From NCBI GenBank assembly GCA_947258785.1, contig CAMYJT010000016.1, positions 1 to 57,131 on the forward strand: DNA of 57,131 nucleotides. The letters run 5' to 3'. Under the pieces are notes generated by a model. That model was not told the origin of the DNA, made no database searches, and was given only the letters and a program-made list of their open reading frames with translations. The position numbers and the translations under genes are program-made. The DNA comes from an uncultured Gammaproteobacteria bacterium (GTDB lineage: Bacteria; Pseudomonadota; Gammaproteobacteria; Arenicellales; JAANXG01). Positions 46,631 to 57,131 of the stretch are shown here, in pieces; the first letter of the stretch is position 1, and each line of letters begins with the position of its first letter.

Positions 46631-46948
46631 CTAATTGTTGTTCAAATGTTGCCGTAAGCGTTCCGCGTTGTTGGCCACGCGGTCTTTGAGTTTCTGGCTG
46701 GCCTTAAAGGTCACTACGCGCCGCGCGGAGATCGGAATTTCTTCACCGGTCTTGGGGTTGCGTCCAGGCCGGGGATTTTTCTGCCTGACATCAAAATTCC
46801 CAAATCCGGACAGCTTGACCGACATGTTGTCCTGGAGGGCACTACGGATCTTCTCAAAAAACAGCTCCACGAACTCTTTGGCTTCTCGCTTGTTGAGCCC
46901 AAGTTGATTGAACAACGCGTCAGCTAAATCGGCTTTGGTAACGGCCAC
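46631..46948 (-). CDS. ihfA: Integration host factor subunit alpha
   Basis: HU/IHF-family DNA-bending protein of 105 residues. The N-terminus is [20 protein letters not shown] with a GTG start at 46948. The DNA-binding arm has [23 protein letters not shown], including the intercalating Pro in the RPGRNP turn. IhfA rather than IhfB follows from the arm sequence and from its place after pheT. Confidence 0.96.
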   Translation of the reverse strand: MAVTKADLADALFNQLGLNKREAKEFVELFFEKIRSALQDNMSVKLSGFGNFDVRQKNPRPGRNPKTGEEIPISARRVVTFKASQKLKDRVANNAERLRQHLNNN

Positions 46949-46967
46949 TGTGTACTCTCTCTCGTTA

Positions 46968-50473
<3,506 letters not shown>

Positions 50474-50474
<1 letters not shown>

Positions 50475-50833
50475 TACGCCGATAGAGCCGCTTTCGCCCG
50501 ATCGGCAAGATCCATGAATGCTCGTTTGTCCTGCACCGCCAAATCGGCCAGCACCTTCCGGTTGAGTTCAATTTGAGCCTTGCTGAGCCCATCAATCAAT
50601 CGGCTGTAACTCATGCCGTTCTCCCGCGCTGCCGCGTTGATTCGGACGATCCACAATCTCCTAAATTGACGTTTGCGCTGTCGACGGTCTCGATAGGCGT
50701 ATTGATCCGCTCGATTGACGGCCTGGTTGGCGACGCGAAACGTCCTGCTGCGCGCCCCGCGATAGCCCTTGGCCCGTTCTAGAACAGACCTGTGTTTTGC
50801 TCGTGCAGTCACACCGCGCTTCACCCGTGGCAT
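50474..50833 (-). CDS. rplT: 50S ribosomal protein L20
   Basis: Ribosomal protein of 119 residues. The basic N-terminal tail is [20 protein letters not shown], followed by the globular domain ([30 protein letters not shown]). In E. coli it represses rpmI-rplT by binding the mRNA. The gap to rpmI is 13 bases. Confidence 0.98.
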
Positions 50834-50846
50834 CGATCGAAACCCC

Positions 50847-51044
50847 CTATCGGTACGGAAGCAGACGACGAACCAACGGCTCGTCCGCAGGATGGACATT
50901 CAGCGACGCCCGCAGATGACGCTTACGCTTGGTCGACTTCTTGGTCAGTATGTGGTTCAAGTGCGACTGCGAACGCCGGAACCGGCCTTTGGCCGTTAAC
51001 TTGAAGCGTTTTGCTGCGCCTCGATTTGTCTTCAGTTTAGGCAT
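50847..51044 (-). CDS. rpmI: 50S ribosomal protein L35
   Basis: Small basic ribosomal protein of 65 residues: [20 protein letters not shown], then the [22 protein letters not shown] core. It is second in the infC-rpmI-rplT unit, 20 bases after infC, and has its usual length. Confidence 0.98.
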   Translation of the reverse strand: MPKLKTNRGAAKRFKLTAKGRFRRSQSHLNHILTKKSTKRKRHLRASLNVHPADEPLVRRLLPYR

Positions 51045-51064
51045 CTCTTTACACGCTATGCTTA

Positions 51065-51583
51065 CTATTTCCGCTTCGGGCCGATCACCATCACCATCTG
51101 CCGGCCTTCCATCTTGGGGTGTTGTTCCACGTTACCAAGATCCACCAGGTCCTGTTCAACCCGCTTGAGTAATTCCAGTCCCAACTCCTGGTGCGCCATT
51201 TCCCGGCCTCGGAAGCGCAGGGTAACCTTGACTTTGTCGCCACTCTCCAGGAACCGTTTCAAGTTCTTGAGCTTGGTCAGATAATCACCGGTATCCGTGC
51301 CGGGGCGGAACTTGACCTCTTTTACGTGTGTCTGCTTTTGCTTCTTCTTAGCCGCAGCGCGCCGCTTGCTGTCCTGATATCGATACTTGCCGTAATCCAT
51401 CAGCCGGCAAACCGGCGGGTCTGCGTTGGGCGAGATTTCAACCAAGTCCAATCCCGCTTCTTCCGCGTGTCCCAACGCCTCGGTGACTGGGAGGACGCCT
51501 AGTTGTTGGCCTTCCCCGTTAATAAAACGCACCATGGGTGCGGTAATCTGCTGATTGACTCGAACCGGTTTGTCGGATCCGAT
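51065..51583 (-). CDS. infC: Translation initiation factor IF-3, AUC start
   Basis: IF-3 of about 172 residues, which prevents premature subunit joining and proofreads start codons. The N-domain contains [20 protein letters not shown] and [18 protein letters not shown]. The C-domain contains [16 protein letters not shown]. The ATG at 51535 would delete the conserved RVNQQI strand. Sixteen in-frame codons upstream, ATC at 51583 lies 7 bases after AGGAGGT, so a rare AUC start is inferred. This parallels the AUU start of E. coli infC, through which IF-3 represses itself. Confidence 0.93.
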   Translation of the reverse strand: MGSDKPVRVNQQITAPMVRFINGEGQQLGVLPVTEALGHAEEAGLDLVEISPNADPPVCRLMDYGKYRYQDSKRRAAAKKKQKQTHVKEVKFRPGTDTGDYLTKLKNLKRFLESGDKVKVTLRFRGREMAHQELGLELLKRVEQDLVDLGNVEQHPKMEGRQMVMVIGPKRK

Positions 51584-51629
51584 ACCTGATACCTCCTTCC
51601 GTATTGATTACCTGGGTATAAACGCGCGA

Positions 51630-51658
51630 ATTCTAATGCCGATCATCCATAAGCTCAA
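51630..51658 (-). promoter_or_regulatory. Likely promoter of infC-rpmI-rplT
   Basis: On the minus strand TTGAGC (51653-51658) and TAGAAT (51630-51635) are 17 bases apart, giving a leader of about 40 bases before the infC start. thrS is not present upstream as it is in enterics, so a promoter is needed in this gap. Confidence 0.55.
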
Positions 51659-51738
51659 GCGGGGATAGCCACAGATTCCTCAGTAGTTGGTGGACATCCC
51701 CCGATGCGGTCCAGCGGCCTACCTCGGACGCGAACAAC

Positions 51739-51813
51739 TGGTAGGCGCGAGTGGGATCGAACCACCGACCACTACCATGTCAAGGTAGTGCTCTACCACT
51801 GAGCTACGCGCCT
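51739..51813 (-). tRNA. tRNA-Val (anticodon GAC)
   Basis: 75 bases with encoded CCA. Acceptor AGGCGCG pairs with CGCGCCT. The anticodon stem CTACC/GGTAG encloses TTGACAT, so the anticodon is GAC. The T-arm GGTGG-TTCGATC-CCACT has one G-T wobble. It lies between uvrB and infC. Confidence 0.96.
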
Positions 51814-51851
51814 ATCGAGCGGCGCAAGGTACCACACCTATCCGCGGAGAT

Positions 51852-53891
51852 TCAATTTCCCGAATCCACCAGTGCGAGGTGGCCGGTACGGATATTTTGA
51901 ATCTCGTCCCGCAGCCGTGCTGCCTGTTCGAACTCCAGATTGCGAGCGTGTTGGAACATCTGTTTTTCCAGCTGGTCGAGCAATCTGCCGATCTGCTGTG
52001 GGGATTTACCCGCGTATTCGGCCTCCCGTTCGGCCACCGCCGCTCGCACGCGTTCCTGTTGCGCGAGCATACGCTGCCCAGGTTTTGGTTTCTCCGTCAC
52101 TCCATCGATGATATCGCGCACCGCTTTTTGTATGCCTTTGGGCGTAATGCCGTGCTGACTATTGAAACGCATTTGTTTATTACGCCGGCGTTCGGTCTCA
52201 TCGATGGCGACCCGCATCGACTCCGTGACTCTGTCGGCGTAGAGAATCGCGCTGCCGTGAATGTTGCGGGCCGCCCGGCCGATGGTCTGGATCAGCGAAC
52301 GGGTAGAACGAAGAAATCCCTCTTTATCGGCGTCCAGCACCGCCACCAAGGACACCTCCGGCAGATCCAACCCCTCCCGCAACAAGTTAATGCCGACGAG
52401 CACATCGAACTCACCGGCCCGCAGGTCACGGATTATCTCGACCCGCTCCACCGTGTCGATGTCGGAGTGCAGATAACGGACTCGAATCGCATGTTCGCTC
52501 AGATAATCGGTCAAGTCCTCCGCCATGCGTTTGGTCAACGTGGTGATCAGCACACGCTCGTCCCGCCCGGCACGTTTGCGTATTTCGGACATCAGGTCGT
52601 CGACCTGGGTGCGGACAGGGCGGACCGTGACCATGGGATCCACCAAACCGGTTGGCCGCACGACCTGTTCAACGATTGCCGCCGTTCGACCGGATTCGTA
52701 AGGCCCCGGGGTCGCCGATACGAATACTGTCTGCGGCATCAGGTTTTCGAACTCGTCAAATCGCAGTGGTCGGTTGTCCAGGGCAGACGGCAGGCGGAAA
52801 CCGTATTCGACCAGCGTCTCCTTGCGCGAACGGTCGCCCCGATACATAGCCCCAAGCTGTGGAACCAGGACATGGCTTTCATCCAGCATCAACAAGGCAT
52901 CGTCGGGCAGATAATCTATCAAGGTTGGGGGCGGTTGGCCGCGGCGGCGGCCTGACAGATACCGGGAGTAGTTCTCGATCCCGTTGCAGTAGCCAAGTTC
53001 CTGGATCATCTCGAGATCGTACAGCGTGCGCTGTTCGAGACGCTGGGCCTCAACCAGCTTGCTCTCTCGCCGCAGCTGCTCCAGGCGCTCCCGCAGCTCG
53101 TCCTTGATATAGTCCACGGTGTTCATCAGCGTCTCCCGTGGAGTCACGTAGTGAGTCTTGGGGTAAATGGTCGTGCGCTGCAACGACTCGTCCGCCTCGC
53201 CGGTCAACGGATCGAAGCGCAACACCCGCTCGATCTCGTCGCCGAACAGCTGCACCCTCACCGCCATGCGCTCCGATTCGGCCGGGAAGATGTCGATGAC
53301 GTCACCACGCACCCGGAAGGTACCGCGGCGCAGATCCATATCGTTGCGGGTGTATTGCAGTTCGGCAAGGCGTCGCAAGATGGCTCTTTGATCCATGATG
53401 CCTCCGGTACGCAGATGGAGGATCATGTTGTGATAGGCAGCGGGGTCGCCGAGACCGTATATCGCCGATACGGTGGCTACGATGATGACGTCGTCCCGCT
53501 CGAGCAGGGCCTTGGTCGCCGACAGGCGCATTTGATCGATGTGGTCATTGATGGATGCGTCTTTTTCAATGTAGGTGTCGGAACTGGGGACGTAGGCCTC
53601 CGGCTGGTAATAGTCGTAGTAGGATACGAAATATTCCACGGCGTTGGATGGGAAAAAATCCCGCATCTCAGCGTACAACTGGGCCGCCAGGGTCTTATTG
53701 GGCGCCATGACCAGGGTGGGTCTCTGTACCTCGGCGATGACGTTGGCCATGGTGAAGGTTTTTCCCGACCCAGTGACGCCCAACAAGGTTTGAAACGCCT
53801 CGCCTCGGCTCAGACCGTCGGTCAGACTCAGAATAGCCGCCGGCTGATCGCCGGCTGGCTCGAAATCGCTGTTAAGTTGAAACTCTCGCAT
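51852..53891 (-). CDS. uvrB: Excinuclease ABC subunit B
   Basis: Damage-verification helicase-like subunit of nucleotide excision repair, 679 residues. Walker A is [14 protein letters not shown]. The beta-hairpin region [26 protein letters not shown]-type [12 protein letters not shown] and helicase motif VI ([11 protein letters not shown]) are intact. The C-terminal UvrC-binding UVR coiled coil ([21 protein letters not shown]) is present. No LexA box was found in the 55 bases before the next gene, although uvrB is SOS-controlled in E. coli. Confidence 0.97.
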   Translation of the reverse strand: MREFQLNSDFEPAGDQPAAILSLTDGLSRGEAFQTLLGVTGSGKTFTMANVIAEVQRPTLVMAPNKTLAAQLYAEMRDFFPSNAVEYFVSYYDYYQPEAYVPSSDTYIEKDASINDHIDQMRLSATKALLERDDVIIVATVSAIYGLGDPAAYHNMILHLRTGGIMDQRAILRRLAELQYTRNDMDLRRGTFRVRGDVIDIFPAESERMAVRVQLFGDEIERVLRFDPLTGEADESLQRTTIYPKTHYVTPRETLMNTVDYIKDELRERLEQLRRESKLVEAQRLEQRTLYDLEMIQELGYCNGIENYSRYLSGRRRGQPPPTLIDYLPDDALLMLDESHVLVPQLGAMYRGDRSRKETLVEYGFRLPSALDNRPLRFDEFENLMPQTVFVSATPGPYESGRTAAIVEQVVRPTGLVDPMVTVRPVRTQVDDLMSEIRKRAGRDERVLITTLTKRMAEDLTDYLSEHAIRVRYLHSDIDTVERVEIIRDLRAGEFDVLVGINLLREGLDLPEVSLVAVLDADKEGFLRSTRSLIQTIGRAARNIHGSAILYADRVTESMRVAIDETERRRNKQMRFNSQHGITPKGIQKAVRDIIDGVTEKPKPGQRMLAQQERVRAAVAEREAEYAGKSPQQIGRLLDQLEKQMFQHARNLEFEQAARLRDEIQNIRTGHLALVDSGN

Positions 53892-53973
53892 TTGCTATGG
53901 TGCTGGCGTTACACTGTTACCGTCTCTAACGACGTCACGCAACTGTGTGACCTCGATAATAACGATTCAAACC

Positions 53974-55167
53974 TTGAACGAAATCAATCTCTCACAAAGG
54001 GTCCGGGTTATAAAGCCATCGGCGACGCTGGCGGTCACCGCCCGGGCCAATGAACTCAGAGCCGCGGGTCACGACGTGATTGGTCTGGGTGCGGGCGAGC
54101 CCGACTTTGACACCCCGGAACATATTAAACAGGCCGCCATCGCCGCGATTCAAGATGGCGACACTAAGTACACCGCGGTAGATGGCACACCGGCGCTGAA
54201 AGAGGCGGTACGCGACAAATTGGCGCGCGAAAACGGGCTGCAATACGAAATCCAGGAAATCCTGGTGTCTGCGGGCGCAAAACACTGTTTATACAACTTA
54301 TTTCAAGCAATACTTAATAAAAACGATGAAGTCATTATTCCGGCCCCCTACTGGGTGTCCTACCCGGACATGGTGCTGTTGTCGGAGGCCGTGCCCGAGG
54401 TGATTTCAACCACGATCGGAGACGGTTTCAAGGTCTCACCGGACCAGCTCGCGAACGCGATCACCGACGCCACCCGGGTGCTGGTGCTGAACAGTCCCAG
54501 CAATCCGACCGGCAGCGCATATCACCGGGATGAGCTGGAGGCCCTCGCCGGTGTGCTGCTCGACAATCCCCATGTGCTGGTGGTCACCGATGATATCTAC
54601 GAGCACATACTGTGGAGCGGCGAACCGTTTGGCAACATCGTTAACGCCTGTCCCGAACTGAAGGGGCGCGCAATCGTTGTTAACGGTGTGTCGAAGGCCT
54701 ACGCCATGACTGGCTGGCGCATCGGCTACGCGGCCGGTCCGGCGCAGATCATTGGCGCCATGAAGAAAATCCAGTCCCAGAGTACTTCAAACCCGACCTC
54801 GATTTCCCAGGCCGCGGCGGTAGCCGCGCTGTCGGGTGACCAGGCGTGCATCGAGCCCATGGTGAAGGAGTTCCAACTTCGGCACGATTACGTGGTCGAG
54901 CGGTTGCAGCGTATCGAAGGCGTCAACGTTATGCCATCTTTGGGAACCTTTTACAGTTTTCCGGATTTCACGGACGCCATCAACCGACTCGACGGCATCA
55001 GCGACGACATAGCGCTTGCCACTTTCCTGCTCGAAGAGGGCGGCGTGGCGTTGGTGCCGGGCTCTGCATTCGGTGCGCCGGGCCATATGCGCTTGTCCTA
55101 CGCGACCAGCATGGGAAAACTCGAACAGGCCTTGAACCGGCTGGAAAAGGTATTCCAGGCGCGGTGA
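53974..55167 (+). CDS. aspC: Class I PLP aminotransferase (aspartate/prephenate type)
   Basis: Aminotransferase of about 397 residues from the bacterial aspartate aminotransferase Ib group. It has LSQRVRVIKPSATLAVTARA at the N-terminus, LNSPSNPTGSAY, the PLP-lysine motif VNGVSKAYAMTGWRIGY and a C-terminal PGHMRLSYATS with the substrate-binding Arg. There is no ATG; a TTG at 53974 fits the family N-terminus, and a GTG at 53947 would add 9 residues. It is divergent from uvrB. The exact amino-donor preference cannot be read from sequence. Confidence 0.9.
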   Translation: MNEINLSQRVRVIKPSATLAVTARANELRAAGHDVIGLGAGEPDFDTPEHIKQAAIAAIQDGDTKYTAVDGTPALKEAVRDKLARENGLQYEIQEILVSAGAKHCLYNLFQAILNKNDEVIIPAPYWVSYPDMVLLSEAVPEVISTTIGDGFKVSPDQLANAITDATRVLVLNSPSNPTGSAYHRDELEALAGVLLDNPHVLVVTDDIYEHILWSGEPFGNIVNACPELKGRAIVVNGVSKAYAMTGWRIGYAAGPAQIIGAMKKIQSQSTSNPTSISQAAAVAALSGDQACIEPMVKEFQLRHDYVVERLQRIEGVNVMPSLGTFYSFPDFTDAINRLDGISDDIALATFLLEEGGVALVPGSAFGAPGHMRLSYATSMGKLEQALNRLEKVFQAR

Positions 55168-55287
55168 AACAAGCCGGTTCCGACTCGCCCCGCCCAAGCA
55201 AGCAAAACTGCCGCTGCACAGGGAGACATGGATACCGTATTCGGCGCCGCATCGTGAACCATTAAGGCTGATTAAGTCTCCAGCCCC

Positions 55288-55309
55288 GACGGTCTTGCAC
55301 CGTCTTTAT
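55288..55309 (+). terminator. Weak intrinsic terminator after aspC
   Basis: GACGGT-CTTGC-ACCGTC (55288-55304) followed by TTTAT. The stem is six pairs and the T-run short, so termination may be partial. It lies in the 215-base gap before the pseudopilin gene. Confidence 0.5.
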
Positions 55310-55382
55310 CGGCCCGTTACAGTATTCCCTGGGTTTCGAGCAAGCCACCACATGGAGTGTCCACAGACAAGGAGGTTTGACC

Positions 55383-55937
55383 ATGACGGCTTTTCACCGG
55401 ATTCACCCGGGTCACACAATCGCAGAAGTTCTGGCGATCTTCAGCATCACCGCCCTGATATCCACGCTTGCCCTACCCGCTTTTCACAATTGGATACAGA
55501 GTGCCCGTATTCGCGGTCACACGAACGATTTGCTCACTCAACTGCACAATGCGCGCGCGGAGGCCATTCGCCGCCAAACAACGGTCATGGTGTGTGAAAG
55601 TCGCGATCACTTGGTCTGTACCGGGAACAACGATTGGAGCGATGGTTGGATTACCTTCGTCGACGTAAACGACAACAGTCGTCCAGACCGCGGTGAAACG
55701 TTGTTGCGCACCCACCAGGGATCGAGCACCGGCGTTCGTATCACATTTAACGGCGCCGGCCGAAATGGTGACCGCTGGATCAAGTTCCGACCCACCGGAA
55801 CCGCCAAAAACGGAACCTTCACCCTGTGTGACCGGCGGGGTGCTGCTGCGGCCCGCGCCGTGATCGTTTACCGCACAGGCCGGCCCCGGGCCTCCCTGCG
55901 GGGTGCGGGCAACCGCCTACTGCGTTGCGAGGATTGA
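55383..55937 (+). CDS. Orphan FimT/GspH-type pseudopilin
   Basis: Type IV pilin-like minor subunit of 184 residues. The prepilin site is HPG-HTIAEVLAIFSITALIS: Glu is at +5 but the usual Phe at +1 is His. The GspH/FimT domain follows (WIQSARIRGHTNDLLTQLHNARAEAIRR; DWSDGWITFVDVNDN). AAGGAGG lies 7 bases before the ATG at 55383. It is isolated from the gsp operon and from other pil genes, so its machine (type IV pilus or T2SS) is open. A hairpin TGACCA/TGGTCA follows at 55940-55956. Confidence 0.88.
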   Translation: MTAFHRIHPGHTIAEVLAIFSITALISTLALPAFHNWIQSARIRGHTNDLLTQLHNARAEAIRRQTTVMVCESRDHLVCTGNNDWSDGWITFVDVNDNSRPDRGETLLRTHQGSSTGVRITFNGAGRNGDRWIKFRPTGTAKNGTFTLCDRRGAAAARAVIVYRTGRPRASLRGAGNRLLRCED

Positions 55938-55983
55938 CTTGACCACCGGCTGGTCACGACAGTAGGATTCGCGCTCACTCCTA

Positions 55984-56059
55984 TCCCCGGTAGCTCAGTT
56001 GGTAGAGCAGGTGGCTGTTAACCACCCTGTCGGCAGTTCGAGTCTGTCCCGGGGAGCCA
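55984..56059 (+). tRNA. tRNA-Asn (anticodon GTT)
   Basis: 76 bases with encoded CCA. Acceptor TCCCCGG pairs with CCGGGGA. The anticodon stem-loop GGTGG-CTGTTAA-CCACC gives GTT. The T-arm GGCAG-TTCGAGT-CTGTC is standard with one wobble. Its 3' end is a plausible integration site, with an integrase remnant 30 bases beyond it. Confidence 0.97.
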
Positions 56060-56089
56060 AATTCCCTTGTTTAATCAGCACATTACAAC

Positions 56090-56608
56090 TCATCCCGACG
56101 ACTGCGTCGTGCGGATCAATGTCAGTGCCGAAATTTTGCCGGATTTTTTTCGGCACACCTTGTTCGCCGCATCCAACAGTTCCTGTAACTCCGGCGCCGA
56201 GTAGTGTGTGGTGATATCTCCGTTACGATGACCCAGCAACACCTTCCGGGTTTCCAACGACACACCCGCGGCACGTAACCGTCTACCAAACGTGTGTTTC
56301 AGATCGTGCACACGGACTTGCGGCAACCCGCAACGTGTCCTAACGGTCACCCACGCCGAGTTGTTCATCGCCTTGACGACGTGACCGCGATACGTGAACA
56401 CAAACTGCGGATCGGCTCCGCGGCGTTCGTTGACGACACGCCACGCGACATCGTTGAGCACCACCAGTCGATCCTCGCGATTTTTCACCCACTGCCGAGG
56501 AATCACGAATACCGACCGATCCAGTTCGGCGATCGGGACTTCCCATTCCCACCGCAGCCGACAGACCTCCTGCTCTCGTGTCCTCGTGTTTACCTTAAAC
56601 AAGGCCAT
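56090..56608 (-). pseudogene. Truncated tyrosine recombinase (integrase) remnant
   Basis: Only the catalytic domain remains, about 172 residues. The box-I Arg region (VNTRTREQEVCRLRW), the beta-hairpin Lys (WVKNREDRLVVLND), the GH dipeptide in VLLGHRNGDITTHYS and the nucleophile Tyr are visible. The HxxR Arg reads Lys (VHDLKHTFGRRL). The conserved frame runs upstream past the ATG (PPPHLERMALF) to about 56659 and then stops; the N-terminal arm-binding and core-binding domains are missing. The break lies just at the end of katG. Next to tRNA-Asn this marks an old island junction. Confidence 0.85.
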
Positions 56609-56665
56609 TCGCTCCAGGTGCGGTGGCGGCCCCTGAGCAATTACCCAGGAGCCGCTTCCTTATGC

Positions 56666-57131
<466 letters not shown>

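Noticed and set aside
53892..53973. LexA box for uvrB
   Set aside because: No CTG-N10-CAG site occurs in this gap, although uvrB is SOS-controlled in E. coli.

Overview
The window is a stretch of chromosome from a GC-rich gammaproteobacterium. The evidence is the block surE-pcm-yqaA-nlpD-rpoS, the block infC-rpmI-rplT-pheS-pheT-ihfA-merR, a tesA/ybbA-ybbP divergon, rluC opposite rne, and a type II secretion operon in gsp order. The species cannot be named from the sequence. Several arrangements (alaC-hom-thrC, an rpfE-like gene next to recJ, an imuA-imuB-dnaE2 cassette) recall free-living sulfur- or soil-type gammaproteobacteria rather than enterics. Both ends cut genes: dnaE2 at the left and katG at the right.

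Layout. 1-5333: an SOS mutagenesis cassette, imuA-imuB-(UbiA-family gene)-dnaE2, with one LexA box before imuA and another over the dnaE2 start. 5408-9023: fadI-fadJ and a 43-residue membrane ORF. 9268-10916: maf and a TPR protein. 10934-14740: ybbA-ybbP ABC exporter divergent from tesA. 14805-17762: rluC, HAD phosphatase, Rieske protein, sppA in one tight operon. 17763-20360: rne with a long structured leader. 20517-41579: about 21 kb all on the minus strand: alaC, hom, thrC, fcl, gspD to gspM, a degenerate REP-type transposase homologue, an rpfE-like gene, recJ, cysM, an exonuclease and rlmD. 41712-46621: a Mth938-like gene, then rpoS, nlpD, yqaA, an unidentified structured non-coding segment, pcm, surE, tRNA-Pro and a MerR regulator. 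46631-51813: ihfA, pheT, pheS, rplT, rpmI, infC and tRNA-Val. 51852-55167: uvrB and a class I aminotransferase. 55383 to the end: an orphan pseudopilin, tRNA-Asn, a truncated integrase and the end of katG.

Most of this is ordinary core genome with heavy translational coupling (many ATGA or TGATG junctions). Items most worth a second look: a folded, possibly pseudoknotted RNA candidate between pcm and yqaA; the prenyltransferase gene inside the SOS mutasome cassette; a transposase homologue that lost its HUH histidines but kept a helix-turn-helix, placed behind the secretion operon; the coupling of GDP-fucose synthase to gspD; a CxxCxxxC insertion in threonine synthase; an AUC-started infC; and a pheS leader with a terminator but no Phe codons. 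No CRISPR array, intact insertion sequence or intact phage was seen.
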